Below are positions 1 to 8,651 of a stretch of 64,000 nt of DNA, piece by piece; position 1 is the first letter of the stretch; the number at the start of each line of letters is the position of its first letter. The notes under the pieces were generated by a model that did no database searches, was not told the origin of the DNA, and saw only the letters and a program-made list of their open reading frames with translations. The position numbers and the translations under genes are program-made. The stretch is from Flavobacterium agricola (lineage in GTDB: Bacteria; Bacteroidota; Bacteroidia; Flavobacteriales; Flavobacteriaceae): contig NZ_CP081495.1 of assembly GCF_025919725.1 (NCBI RefSeq), forward strand, positions 1,860,001-1,924,000. The letters are read 5' to 3'.

Positions 1-347
1 TACCAGTAGGATATGCATGTCCTCCGGGTGGATCTACAGATACGTTAATGTCGTTATTAGGTCGTCACGGAGCACGTCCAGCGCACATTCACTTCTTTGT
101 AACACATCCAGATTTTAGAAAATTAACTACACAAATTAATATTGAAGGTGACCCATTAACTTATGATGATTTCGCTTTCGCAACACGTCCTGAGTTAGTT
201 CCAGCAGTAAATCGCATTTCTGCAGAAGATGCAGCAAAATACGGAAAAGACGAAGCGTTTGCTAAAATTGACTTCGACTTCAACATGGTTAAAGAAAAAG
301 AGCAAGCACCAGCAGGAGAAAACCACCGTACAAGAGCTTCTGTATAA
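1..347 (+). CDS. catA: Catechol 1,2-dioxygenase, C-terminal part (cut by window start)
   Basis: This is the C-terminal 114 codons of an intradiol ring-cleavage dioxygenase, which opens catechol to cis,cis-muconate using non-haem Fe(III). The reading frame is open to the left edge (first whole codon at base 3), so the internal ATG at 48 is not the real start. The iron-ligand pattern is visible: a Tyr in GYACPPGG (codon 12-14) is followed 24 and 26 residues later by the two His of PAHIHFF. This matches the Tyr200/His224/His226 spacing known for CatA. LTTQINIEGDP is also typical of catechol dioxygenases. It lies upstream of the benzoate dioxygenase genes, so it consumes their product. A strong hairpin separates it from benA. 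Confusion with another intradiol enzyme is possible but unlikely given the GRHG.RPAH context. Confidence 0.93.
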   Translation, partial: PVGYACPPGGSTDTLMSLLGRHGARPAHIHFFVTHPDFRKLTTQINIEGDPLTYDDFAFATRPELVPAVNRISAEDAAKYGKDEAFAKIDFDFNMVKEKEQAPAGENHRTRASV

Positions 348-375
348 TCTCAAATATTAATAGTTATTCATAGTT

Positions 376-417
376 ATAAGGGATTCGAAGCTTTATTATT
401 CGAATCCCTTATTTTTA
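376..417 (+). terminator. Strong hairpin between catA and benA
   Basis: A perfect 14-bp inverted repeat (376-389 with 399-412, core AAGGGATTCGAA) with a 9-base loop is followed by a short T-run. It looks like a rho-independent terminator. It sits inside a gene set that should be co-expressed, so it may be a partial terminator or mRNA-processing site that raises catA over the ben genes, or it may mark the end of a separate catA transcript. Confidence 0.7.
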
Positions 418-428
418 AAAATAAGGAT

Positions 429-1772
429 ATGAGCAAAAAAGTAACCACTGAATATTTAGATTCTTTGTTAGTTCACGATAAAGAAAACGGCATTTACCGT
501 CATAACCGTGAATCATTTACAAACGAAGAATTATTTGATTTGGAGATGAAATATATTTTTGAGGCAAACTGGGTGTATTTAGCTCACGAAACTCAAATTC
601 CAAATATTAATGATTATTACACAACTACAATCGGAAAACAATCGGTTGTAATTACCAAAGATAAAAACGGAGAATTACATGCATTAATTAATTCATGTAC
701 GCACAAAGGTGCACAGTTATGTCGCTACAAAAAAGGTAATAAATCTTCATTTACTTGTCCGTTTCACGGATGGACGTTTAACAACGCAGGTAAATTATTA
801 AAAGTAAAAGATGCTAGAACAGGCGGATACCCAGAGCAATTTAACTGCGACGGATCTCATGATTTAGTTAAAGTTGCGCGTTTTGAATCGTACAAAGGTT
901 TCTTATTCGGTTCATTAAGTGCTGACGTTTTACCTTTAGAAGAATATTTAGGAGAATCTAAAACAATTATTGATCATATTGTTGACCAAGCACCAGAAGG
1001 TTTAGAAGTTTTAAACGGTAGTTCACAATACATTTACAACGGAAACTGGAAATTGCAAATGGAAAACGGTGCTGACGGATACCACGTATCTTCTGTACAC
1101 TGGAACTATGTTGCAACTATGGGACGTAGAGATTATGCAAAAGAATCTACAAAAGCAGTTGACGCAAACGGATGGTCTAAATCGGTTGCTGGAGTTTACG
1201 GATTTGAAAACGGACATATGTTATTATGGACCAATAAATTAAACCCAGAAGTAAGCCCAATTTACGCACAAAAAGATCGCTTAATCGCTGAGTTTGGTGA
1301 AGACAAAGCTGGTTTCATGGTAAACATGACACGCAACTTAGCTGTTTATCCAAACTTATTCATCATGGATCAGTTTTCAACACAAATTCGTGTAGTAAAA
1401 CCAATTTCTGTAAACGAAACTGAAGTAACTATTTACTGTTTTGCTCCTAAAGGAGAAAGCGCTGAAGAAAGAGCAACACGTATTCGTCAATACGAAGATT
1501 TCTTTAACGTTACCGGAATGGGAACACCAGATGATTTAGAAGAATTCCGTTCTTGTCAAGTAGCATATTTATCTACAGAATTAAAATTCAACGACATGAG
1601 CCGCGGTGCAACACACTGGATTTATGGGCAAGATGAACAAGCACAAAAAATGGGCATTAAACCATTAATTTCTGGTATTAAATCAGAAGACGAAGGCTTA
1701 TTCTTGACACAACATGAATACTGGCAAAAAGAGCTTAAAAAAGCGATTGAATTAGAAAACTTAGAAAAGTAA
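429..1772 (+). CDS. benA: Benzoate 1,2-dioxygenase, large (alpha) subunit
   Basis: The 447-residue catalytic subunit of a Rieske ring-hydroxylating dioxygenase. With BenB and BenC it converts benzoate, O2 and NADH to the cis-1,2-dihydrodiol of benzoate. The Rieske [2Fe-2S] ligands are Cys90, His92, Cys110 and His113 (CTHKGAQLC ... CPFHGW). The mononuclear iron site has His219 and His224 in [11 protein letters not shown], with the third ligand probably an Asp in the [10 protein letters not shown] segment. Length and motif order fit BenA/XylX. The start at 429 follows an AAGGA directly upstream. The next gene, benB, begins 10 bases after the stop. The substrate could be a substituted benzoate or anthranilate-like acid, but the benD, catA and pca neighbours favour benzoate. 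Confidence 0.93.
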   Translation: MSKKVTTEYLDSLLVHDKENGIYRHNRESFTNEELFDLEMKYIFEANWVYLAHETQIPNINDYYTTTIGKQSVVITKDKNGELHALINSCTHKGAQLCRYKKGNKSSFTCPFHGWTFNNAGKLLKVKDARTGGYPEQFNCDGSHDLVKVARFESYKGFLFGSLSADVLPLEEYLGESKTIIDHIVDQAPEGLEVLNGSSQYIYNGNWKLQMENGADGYHVSSVHWNYVATMGRRDYAKESTKAVDANGWSKSVAGVYGFENGHMLLWTNKLNPEVSPIYAQKDRLIAEFGEDKAGFMVNMTRNLAVYPNLFIMDQFSTQIRVVKPISVNETEVTIYCFAPKGESAEERATRIRQYEDFFNVTGMGTPDDLEEFRSCQVAYLSTELKFNDMSRGATHWIYGQDEQAQKMGIKPLISGIKSEDEGLFLTQHEYWQKELKKAIELENLEK

Positions 1773-1782
1773 CAATTTGACC

Positions 1783-2268
1783 ATGGAAAACTACAACAAA
1801 ATACTTGCATTTCTATACAAAGAAGTACGTCATTTAGATGATAAAGAATGGGATGAATGGCTAAAATTTTACGATGAAGATTGTACCTATTGGATGCCAG
1901 GATGGACAGATGAAGATGAGTTAACTACAAACCCACATACCGAAATTTCGTTAATCTACTACTCTAACAAAGGTGGTTTAGAAGACCGTATTTTCCGTAT
2001 TAAAACAGAGCGTTCATCTGCTTCTACTCCAGAAACAAGAACATCACATAACATTAGCAATGTTGAAATTTTAGAAGAAAATGAAAACGAAGTTAAAATC
2101 CGTTTTAACTGGCACACGCTTTCTTTCCGTTACAAAAACACCGATCATTATTTCGGAACAAGTTTTTATACGTTAAAAAAAGTAGACGATTCTTTCTTAA
2201 TTGCTAACAAAAAAATTATACTTAAAAACGATTATATCCGTCAAGTTTTAGACGTATATCATATCTAG
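1783..2268 (+). CDS. benB: Benzoate 1,2-dioxygenase, small (beta) subunit
   Basis: The structural beta subunit of the dioxygenase, which forms the alpha3-beta3 hexamer with BenA. It has 161 residues from the ATG at 1783. A TTG two codons upstream (1777) is open but less likely as a start. The family pattern is visible: an acidic N-terminal helix (DDKEWDEWLKFYDEDCTYW), then the NTF2-like fold with SLIYYSNKGGLEDRIFRI and TRTSHNISNVEI, which are characteristic of the aromatic-ring-hydroxylating beta family. It carries no metal site. It lies 10 bases after benA and 12 bases before benC, so the three are co-transcribed. Confidence 0.92.
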   Translation: MENYNKILAFLYKEVRHLDDKEWDEWLKFYDEDCTYWMPGWTDEDELTTNPHTEISLIYYSNKGGLEDRIFRIKTERSSASTPETRTSHNISNVEILEENENEVKIRFNWHTLSFRYKNTDHYFGTSFYTLKKVDDSFLIANKKIILKNDYIRQVLDVYHI

Positions 2269-2280
2269 AATACAAAACAT

Positions 2281-3291
2281 ATGGCAAAAGTTGCACTAAA
2301 TTTTGAAGATGGTATCACTCGTTTTATTGAAACGTCAGGATACGAAACAATTGCAGAAGCTGCGTATAGAGAAGGAATCAACATTCCGTTAGATTGTGCA
2401 GATGGAGCATGCGGAACTTGTAAATGTTTATCTCGTAGTGGATCTTTTGATGCAGGAGATTATATTGAAGAAGCTTTATCAGACGAAGAAGCAGCACAAG
2501 GTTACGGATTAGCGTGCCAAATGCGCCCAGAATCTGATATGGTAGTAGATATTTTAGCAAGCTCATTAGCTTGTAAAGTTGAAGCTACAAACTACCAAAC
2601 TGAAATTACAGAATTAACATTCTTATCTTCAGAAGTAGTAAAATTAAGAGTAAAAACAAACGACGGCGCAACTATTGCTTTTTTACCAGGGCAATATGCT
2701 AACATTTTAGTACCAGGATCTGGCTTAACACGTTCGTACTCGTTTTCATCAGTTTCAGGATCAGACGAAATGGAATTTATCATTCGTTTAATCCCAGAAG
2801 TTGGTTTAATGTCAAACTTTTTACGTCAAGCAAAAGTGGGTGATCAATTAGAAATCACTGGTCCGTTAGGAAGTTTTTATAACCGTGAAATTACAAAACC
2901 AACATTATTCTTTGCTGGTGGAACAGGAATTGCACCTTTCATTGCGATGATGGAGCAATTAAATGCAGAAAAATGTGCGCAAAACATTCAATTGTTTTAC
3001 GGTGCAACAACTACAGAAAATGTGGTTGAGTTAGAGCGAATTAAAGGTTACGCAAACATTAATGTAGAAACTTTCGCTTGTGTTTCTAACGAAGAATCAA
3101 CAACATTCCCTACCGGTTTTGTAACACAATGGATCAATACAGATACCTTAACAGCGCCATCTTACGACATTTACATTTGTGGACCAAACGCCATGGTTGA
3201 TGCAGTTAAAAATGCATTAGAAGCGAATCAAATTAAATTTGACAACTTCTACACTGAAAAATTTGTACCAACAGGTACAACAACCGCTTAA
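2281..3291 (+). CDS. benC: Benzoate 1,2-dioxygenase electron transfer component (ferredoxin reductase)
   Basis: A 336-residue NADH-dependent reductase that feeds electrons to the Rieske centre of BenA. The domain order is as in BenC/XylZ. An N-terminal plant-type [2Fe-2S] ferredoxin domain has Cys39, Cys44, Cys47 (CADGACGTCKC) and Cys79. An FAD domain has the RSYS motif at 151-154. A NAD-binding domain has FFAGGTGIAPF near 210-220 and a terminal YICGPNAMVDAVK motif. The start ATG is at 2281, 12 bases after the benB stop. benD starts 10 bases downstream. All cofactor residues are intact. Confidence 0.94.
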   Translation: MAKVALNFEDGITRFIETSGYETIAEAAYREGINIPLDCADGACGTCKCLSRSGSFDAGDYIEEALSDEEAAQGYGLACQMRPESDMVVDILASSLACKVEATNYQTEITELTFLSSEVVKLRVKTNDGATIAFLPGQYANILVPGSGLTRSYSFSSVSGSDEMEFIIRLIPEVGLMSNFLRQAKVGDQLEITGPLGSFYNREITKPTLFFAGGTGIAPFIAMMEQLNAEKCAQNIQLFYGATTTENVVELERIKGYANINVETFACVSNEESTTFPTGFVTQWINTDTLTAPSYDIYICGPNAMVDAVKNALEANQIKFDNFYTEKFVPTGTTTA

Positions 3292-3301
3292 TAACACGAC
3301 A

Positions 3302-4087
3302 ATGATTTTCGAAAACAGATTTTTAGATAAAGTTGCTATTGTAACCGGTGCCGGACAAGGAATTGGTAAAGGCGTTGCAGAACGTTTAGCTAATGAAGGA
3401 GCAAAAACCGTTTTGGTAGACCGCTCTGATATTGTTTTAGGCGTAGCCGATGAATTAGCAAAACAAGGCTTACAAGTACTTGCTGTACTTGCTGATTTGG
3501 AAACGTATGCTGGTTTTGAAAAAGTAGTGGCAGAAACCCTAAAGGCTTTTAATCGTATTGATATATTAATCAACAACGTAGGCGGAACCATTTGGGCTAA
3601 ACCATACCAACATTACAAAGAAGACGAAATTGTTAAAGAAATAAACCGCTCTTTATACCCAACATTATGGGGGTGCCACAGCGTACTACCTGCAATGATA
3701 GAAAATAAAGGTGGGGTAATTATTAACGTTTCATCTATTGCTACACGTTCAATCAACCGCATTCCTTATGCAGCTGCAAAAGGAGGCGTAAATGCATTAA
3801 CTGCATCATTAGCGTTTGAACAGGCACCGAACAACATTCGCGTAGTTGCCATAGCTACCGGAGGTACAGAAGCTCCAGCACGTATTGTTCCTCGTAATGA
3901 GAATAAAATGACTGCTGAAGAAGAAGTTTGGTACCAACAAATTGTAGATCAAACTAGAGAGTCAACTTTAGTAAAAAAATACGGACAAATAGAAGATCAG
4001 GTTAACGCCATTCTATTTGCCGCCTCAGACGAAGCCAAATACATTACCGGAATTACAATTCCTGTTTCTGGCGGAGATTTAGGATAA
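3302..4087 (+). CDS. benD: 1,6-dihydroxycyclohexa-2,4-diene-1-carboxylate dehydrogenase
   Basis: A 261-residue short-chain dehydrogenase that oxidises and decarboxylates the benzoate cis-diol to catechol with NAD+. The nucleotide-binding TGAGQGIG motif is at 15-22, the NNVGG structural motif at 91-95, the catalytic Ser at 144/145 and Tyr156-x3-Lys160 (YAAAK). I chose the ATG at 3302 (MIFENRFLDKVAIV) because it sits 10 bases after the benC stop and puts the Rossmann fold at the usual distance from the N-terminus. An upstream in-frame start at 3239 would overlap benC by about 50 bases. Assignment to BenD rather than another SDR rests on operon position and family resemblance. Confidence 0.9.
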   Translation: MIFENRFLDKVAIVTGAGQGIGKGVAERLANEGAKTVLVDRSDIVLGVADELAKQGLQVLAVLADLETYAGFEKVVAETLKAFNRIDILINNVGGTIWAKPYQHYKEDEIVKEINRSLYPTLWGCHSVLPAMIENKGGVIINVSSIATRSINRIPYAAAKGGVNALTASLAFEQAPNNIRVVAIATGGTEAPARIVPRNENKMTAEEEVWYQQIVDQTRESTLVKKYGQIEDQVNAILFAASDEAKYITGITIPVSGGDLG

Positions 4088-4094
4088 TATAAGT

Positions 4095-4124
4095 AACTAT
4101 CTGTAATTTTTATTATAGATAGTT
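4095..4124 (+). terminator. Weak hairpin between benD and pcaD
   Basis: An 8-bp perfect inverted repeat (AACTATCT at 4095-4102 with AGATAGTT at 4117-4124) is followed by a TTTCTTGTTTTT stretch in a 97-base gap. The stem is A/T-rich, so it is probably at best a weak terminator or a processing hairpin. Confidence 0.35.
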
Positions 4125-4184
4125 TCTTGTTTTTATTACAAGCTTTTAGCTACCTATTATTTTAATCAAAAAAAACAAAGTACT

Positions 4185-4964
4185 ATGCCTAAAATTGAAT
4201 TAAAGAATTTCACTTGTAACTATTTATACGAAAACTTCGGACACGATCATACGTTAGTGTTTTCAAATTCATTAGGTACAAACTATTCAATGTGGGAAGA
4301 TAATATTGACGAACTAAGTCATTATTTTAACATTCTACGTTACGACAAAAGAGGACATGGTGAAAGTACCATTAATCAAGACAAAGTTTCAATTGCAGAG
4401 CTTGGCGAAGATGTAGTTGAACTTGTTGATGCATTAAAACTAGAAAACGTTTTTTTCTGTGGCCTTTCAATTGGCGGATTAACCGGACAATGGTTAGCAA
4501 TTAACAGACCAGATCGTTTTAAAAAATATATTATTTGTAATACCTCTGCTAAAATTGGAACGGTAGAAAGTTGGGAAGCACGTATTAAACAAGTTACCGA
4601 ACATGGTTTAGGTAGCATTTTACAAGGTACTGCCGACCGTTGGTTTACGCCACATTACCGTGCAAACAATCCAGAAAAAGTAGAAAAAATATTAGCCGAT
4701 TTTCAGGCAAATACTTTACAAGGCTACACCGCATGTTGTCACGCAGTTGCTCATGCCGATTTTAGAGAAGAATTACACAAATTGGTAAAACCTTTACTAA
4801 TTATTGCAGGAAGCAAAGATGAAGTTACAACGGTAGAAGATGCTAAGTTTATTCAAAAACATGCAGGCGTTACCAACCTAATTTCATTAGATGCTGCGCA
4901 TTTATCAAACATGGAACATCCGAGAGAATTCTCAAAACATATTATACATTATTTACAACATTAA
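4185..4964 (+). CDS. pcaD: 3-oxoadipate enol-lactonase
   Basis: A 259-residue alpha/beta hydrolase that opens 3-oxoadipate enol-lactone to 3-oxoadipate. The RYDKRGHGES signature (52-61) and the nucleophile elbow GLSIGG with Ser95 are typical of PcaD. Asp212 (AGSKDEVT) and His239 (AAHLSNMEHP) complete the triad. The length is close to that of bacterial PcaD proteins. The gene lies between benD and the CoA-transferase gene, as expected for the beta-ketoadipate pathway. The substrate is inferred from context, since alpha/beta hydrolases are functionally diverse. Confidence 0.88.
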   Translation: MPKIELKNFTCNYLYENFGHDHTLVFSNSLGTNYSMWEDNIDELSHYFNILRYDKRGHGESTINQDKVSIAELGEDVVELVDALKLENVFFCGLSIGGLTGQWLAINRPDRFKKYIICNTSAKIGTVESWEARIKQVTEHGLGSILQGTADRWFTPHYRANNPEKVEKILADFQANTLQGYTACCHAVAHADFREELHKLVKPLLIIAGSKDEVTTVEDAKFIQKHAGVTNLISLDAAHLSNMEHPREFSKHIIHYLQH

Positions 4965-4979
4965 TAAACACACAATTAT

Positions 4980-6324
4980 ATGAAACAAGTTCCTCAAATT
5001 TCTTTACAAGAAGCGGTAGCTATGGTAAAGGACGGCGATGTATTATTACAAGGTGGATTCGGGATGACAGGAAACCCAGTTCACTTAATGCATGCTTTAG
5101 CAGAAACTGGAACAAAAAACTTAACATTCATTGGTAACAATGTTGGTGAAGTTGGTATTGGCGGCGGACGTTTATTACGTAACGGTCAATTAAAAAAAAT
5201 GATTGGTTCTTTCTTCACTTCAAATCCTGAAGCAGTAAAAGCAGCTCAAGATGGTGTAGTAGAATATGAATTATTACCTCAAGGAACTTTAGCAGAAGCT
5301 TTACGTGCAGGTGGTGCAGGAATTGGTGGTTTTTTCACACCAACCTCAGCAGGAACAGCATTAGCAGAAGGCAGAGAAACTAAAATATTTAACGGCGAAG
5401 AACAAGTTTTAATTCCAAGCTTACGCGGAAACGTTGCATTTATTCGTGCTTGGAAAGCAGATACAGCAGGAAACTTACAATACCGTATGACCGAGCAAAA
5501 CTTTAACCGTGCTATGGCAACAGCTGCCGATTTAGTAATTGTTGAAGTAGAAGAAATTGTACCGGTTGGCGAAATTTTACCAGAATTTATTCACACACCA
5601 GGTTCGTTTGTAGATTATTTAGTACAAGCAACTTTAACGTTAGAAGATTTAGGAAGTTCAGCATCAGTTTCTTCAAGCAAAAAAGTTTCTGAAAGCCGTA
5701 TGAATATGGCTAAACGTGCTTTAAAAGAATTACAAAAAGGTGATGTAGTAAACTTAGGAATTGGAATTCCAACTTTAGTTGCCGATTTAATTTCTGAAGA
5801 AGACGGTATCATTTTACATACCGAAAACGGAATGTTAGGCGTTGGTCCTGCTCCTACTGATGGTGGTGGTGCTATGGAATATCCGGTAAACGGGTAAAAT
5901 TCCGGTAACAGCATTAGATGGTGCTTCATATTTTGATTCTGCAGATTCATTTGCTATGATTCGCGGTAAGCATATTGACGTAGCTGTTATGGGTGGTTTA
6001 CAAGTTGACGAAGCGGCAAACTTAGCTAACTGGGCAGTTCCTGGTCAACCTTTATTAGGCGTTGGTGGTGCAATGGATTTAGCTTCTGGAGCTAAAAAAT
6101 TAATCATTACCATGATGCATACTGAAAGAGATGGCGATGCAAAAGTAGTTCCTGCATGTACCTTACCATTAACAGCATTAAAAGCAGTTGATATGGTAAT
6201 TACAGACAAAGCTGTTTTTGAATTTATTGACGGACAATTAACCTTAACAGAAGTTATGCCAGGCGCAACTTTAGAAGAAGTTCGTGCAACAACAACAGCA
6301 AAATTTGCTGAAAAGTTAAGCTAA
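4980..6324 (+). CDS. pcaIJ: 3-oxoadipate CoA-transferase, fused alpha and beta subunits (single frameshift)
   Basis: This enzyme transfers CoA from succinyl-CoA to 3-oxoadipate. Residues 1-225 or so match the alpha subunit ([16 protein letters not shown] glycine loop, [13 protein letters not shown]). A Ser-rich linker and the beta subunit follow ([25 protein letters not shown]) with the catalytic Glu282 in TENGMLG. The frame is broken after [10 protein letters not shown]: the GGG at 5892-5894 puts a TAA in frame. Removing one G restores [16 protein letters not shown] and the rest of the beta domain to 6324, giving 447 residues. Separate PcaI and PcaJ chains are usual in proteobacteria, so the one-chain form resembles SCOT-type enzymes. 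The break is most likely a sequence error. If it is real, the enzyme lacks most of the beta subunit. Confidence 0.88.
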
Positions 6325-6369
6325 ATTAAATGTAGATGTAGTAATTTGGGTAAACCAAATACAAACCAT

Positions 6370-6879
6370 ATGGAGAATTTCATAAAAAAAATTATTACAT
6401 CACAGTTACTCATATATATTTTCAGATGTTTACTGGGCTTTACAATCGGGTATAACTTAATGATTCAATATCCCCATTACGAACCGTTTTGGGGATTACT
6501 TTCAATCATTCTTGTTATTTCTCCCGAGGCAAAAGATTCTAGAAAACTTTCTAAAGAACGCGTAAAATCGAACCTTATAGGTTCTATCGTTGGGCTTTGT
6601 TGCGTGTACATTAACAACGATCCACCAATTTATTTGGTGATGATCGGCATTGTTAGCACTTGCGTAATTTGTTATTTATTTAATATTATGAACATGGCTC
6701 GCGTAGCTATTGTAGCATTAATAATCATCTTAATACAACCGCACGTTTCAAACATAGCCATAACACCAATTTTACGTTTTGCATCTGTAGCTGTTGGCTG
6801 TGGAATTGGTTTTTTAATCACCTTGTTTACATCAATGGCGCTTAGAAAGCTAAAAAAATATTACAATATTGTAGAATAA
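6370..6879 (+). CDS. Small FUSC-like integral membrane protein
   Basis: A 169-residue protein with about four or five hydrophobic segments (IYIFRCLLGFTIGY, FWGLLSIILVIS, VKSNLIGSIVGLCCVYI, YLVMIGIVSTCVICYLF, VAIVALIIILIQ, FASVAVGCGIGFLITLF). The pattern of a YNLMIQYPHYEPFWGLLSIILVIS segment followed by RVKSNLIGSIVG resembles one membrane repeat of the FUSC/aromatic acid exporter superfamily (fusaric acid resistance, AaeB). I used the ATG at 6370; a TTG at 6346 is also in frame. It is embedded between pcaIJ and pcaF, so export or buffering of an aromatic acid or pathway intermediate is a reasonable inference. It is half the size or less of a full FUSC protein and may work as an oligomer. The function is not proven. 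Confidence 0.6.
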   Translation: MENFIKKIITSQLLIYIFRCLLGFTIGYNLMIQYPHYEPFWGLLSIILVISPEAKDSRKLSKERVKSNLIGSIVGLCCVYINNDPPIYLVMIGIVSTCVICYLFNIMNMARVAIVALIIILIQPHVSNIAITPILRFASVAVGCGIGFLITLFTSMALRKLKKYYNIVE

Positions 6880-6890
6880 ATTTAGACAAA

Positions 6891-8099
6891 ATGAACAAAG
6901 AAGCTTATATAATTGATGGGATTAGAACCCCAGTAGGAAGCTTTGGCGGAGGTTTATCTGCTGTTAGAACAGACGATTTAGCTGCCATTGTGATTGAAGA
7001 ATTAGTAAAAAGAAACCCAAATATCCCGACCGATAAAATTGACGATGTTATTTTAGGATGTCACAACCAAGCTGGTGAAGATAACCGTAACGTGGCTCGT
7101 ATGGCAGGTTTGTTAGCTGGTTTACCAGTAACTGTACCAGGCGAAACGGTTAACCGTTTATGTGCATCAGGTATGGCAGCCATTGTAAACGCATCTCGCG
7201 CTATTAAAACTGGCGAAGGTGATATTTTTATTGCAGGTGGTGTAGAACATATGACACGCGGACCGCTTGTGGTTTCTAAACCCTCTAAAGCTTTTGGTAC
7301 AGATTCTAAAATGGAAGATTCTTCTTTCGGATGGCGTTTTGTAAACCCAAAAATGAAAGAAATGTACGGAACCGATCCAATGGGAATCACGGCGGAAAAC
7401 TTAGTGGATATGTATAATATTTCTCGCGAAGATCAAGACAAATTTGCTTTAGCTTCTCAGTTAAAAGCAGCTCAAGCAACTGCAAATGGTCGTTTAGCAG
7501 AAGAAATTGTACCGGTTGTCATTCCACAACGTAAAGGTGAACCTGTTGTTTTTGATAAAGACGAATTTATCCGTGGCAACTCAACTTTAGAAAGCTTAGC
7601 AAAATTACGCCCTGCATTTAAAAAAGACGGAACAGTAACCGCTGGTAACGCATCAGGTTTAAATGACGGAGCTGCTGCCGTTTATGTAGCATCTGGCGAA
7701 GCTGTAGAAAAATACAACCTAAAACCAATGGCACGTATTGTTGCATCAGCAGTTGTTGGTGTAGAACCGCGTATTATGGGTATTGGTCCAGTAACAGCAA
7801 CGCAAAAAGCGTTAGAAAGAGCGGGCTTAACGTTAGACGATATGGATGTATTAGAATTTAACGAAGCTTTTGCAGCACAAGCTTTAGCTTGTACACGTGC
7901 TTTAGGGTTAGCTGATGATGATGCACGCGTAAACCGTAACGGTGGTGCTATCGCTATCGGTCACCCACTAGGTATGTCAGGTACAAGAATTACATATTCT
8001 GCTGCTTTAGAATTACAAAAAACGAACAAAAAATATGCGTTAGCAACCATGTGCATTGGCGTAGGTCAAGGTTATGCAATTGTATTAGAACGCGTATAA
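6891..8099 (+). CDS. pcaF: 3-oxoadipyl-CoA thiolase (acetyl-CoA acyltransferase family)
   Basis: A 402-residue thiolase that cleaves 3-oxoadipyl-CoA to succinyl-CoA and acetyl-CoA, the last pathway step. The active-site Cys91 lies in NRLCASGMAAI, His358 in GGAIAIGHPLGMSG and the second Cys388 in CIGVGQG. NEAFAAQALACTRALG is a further thiolase signature. The GCHNQAGEDNRNVARMAGLLAGLP segment is typical of the PcaF/PaaJ subgroup rather than the acetoacetyl-CoA thiolases. It starts 11 bases after the FUSC-like gene and is followed 12 bases later by the TetR gene, so it belongs to the operon. Confidence 0.9.
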   Translation: MNKEAYIIDGIRTPVGSFGGGLSAVRTDDLAAIVIEELVKRNPNIPTDKIDDVILGCHNQAGEDNRNVARMAGLLAGLPVTVPGETVNRLCASGMAAIVNASRAIKTGEGDIFIAGGVEHMTRGPLVVSKPSKAFGTDSKMEDSSFGWRFVNPKMKEMYGTDPMGITAENLVDMYNISREDQDKFALASQLKAAQATANGRLAEEIVPVVIPQRKGEPVVFDKDEFIRGNSTLESLAKLRPAFKKDGTVTAGNASGLNDGAAAVYVASGEAVEKYNLKPMARIVASAVVGVEPRIMGIGPVTATQKALERAGLTLDDMDVLEFNEAFAAQALACTRALGLADDDARVNRNGGAIAIGHPLGMSGTRITYSAALELQKTNKKYALATMCIGVGQGYAIVLERV

Positions 8100-8111
8100 T
8101 TCCCAAATAAA

Positions 8112-8648
8112 ATGTCGAAAAAACAGGAAATTTTAAATGCTTCCCTTATTCTTTTTACAGAACAAGGTGCGCGAGCGACCTCAACTAAATCAATAGCAAA
8201 ACAGGCAGGCGTATCTGAAGCTTTAATTTTCAAATATTTTGGCACCAAAGATAACTTGCTCGAAGAGCTGATTAAAAAAGATTATTTAGAGGCGATAGAT
8301 TTTACTCGAAATAAATTGGCGCGTAATGCTCCTAAAGATTTTTTAATTCGTTTTATAGATTTACCTATTGAGTTGGTAGACGATAAATTTGATTTTTGGC
8401 GTATGATTTATAAAATTTTACCCCTAAATCCTATTGCACAGCAATATCATACCAACTTTATGAAACCCAGTCATGATAAATTACGACGTTGTTTTGAATC
8501 ATTGGGATATCCTAAAGCTGAGTACGAAGCTGAAATATTATTACTTTTTACAGATACCGTTTGGAAAAACTATGTTTCTGGCAACTTAACTAAAGAAAGT
8601 TACCAAGAAATTGCCACGTTACTCAAAAAGAAATATGCACTTATATAA
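8112..8648 (+). CDS. TetR/AcrR-family transcriptional regulator
   Basis: A 178-residue regulator with an N-terminal TetR helix-turn-helix at about residues 4-54 (ILNASLILFTEQGARATS, then IAKQAGVSEALIFKYFGTKD). The C-terminal ligand domain is not assignable. It is the last gene of the benzoate/beta-ketoadipate operon, 12 bases after pcaF, and a strong terminator follows directly. It is therefore the likely local repressor, autoregulated with the pathway. The inducer (benzoate, muconate or a CoA ester) cannot be told from the sequence. Benzoate clusters of proteobacteria normally use LysR (BenM/CatM) or AraC (BenR) regulators. Confidence 0.85.
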   Translation: MSKKQEILNASLILFTEQGARATSTKSIAKQAGVSEALIFKYFGTKDNLLEELIKKDYLEAIDFTRNKLARNAPKDFLIRFIDLPIELVDDKFDFWRMIYKILPLNPIAQQYHTNFMKPSHDKLRRCFESLGYPKAEYEAEILLLFTDTVWKNYVSGNLTKESYQEIATLLKKKYALI

Positions 8649-8651
8649 ATT

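Noticed and set aside
3239..3301. An upstream start for benD inside benC
   Set aside because: It would overlap benC by about 50 bases; the ATG at 3302 gives the standard SDR N-terminus.
5892..5897. Programmed ribosomal frameshifting in pcaIJ
   Set aside because: No slippery heptamer or downstream structure is evident, and seven other unrelated genes show similar one-base breaks.
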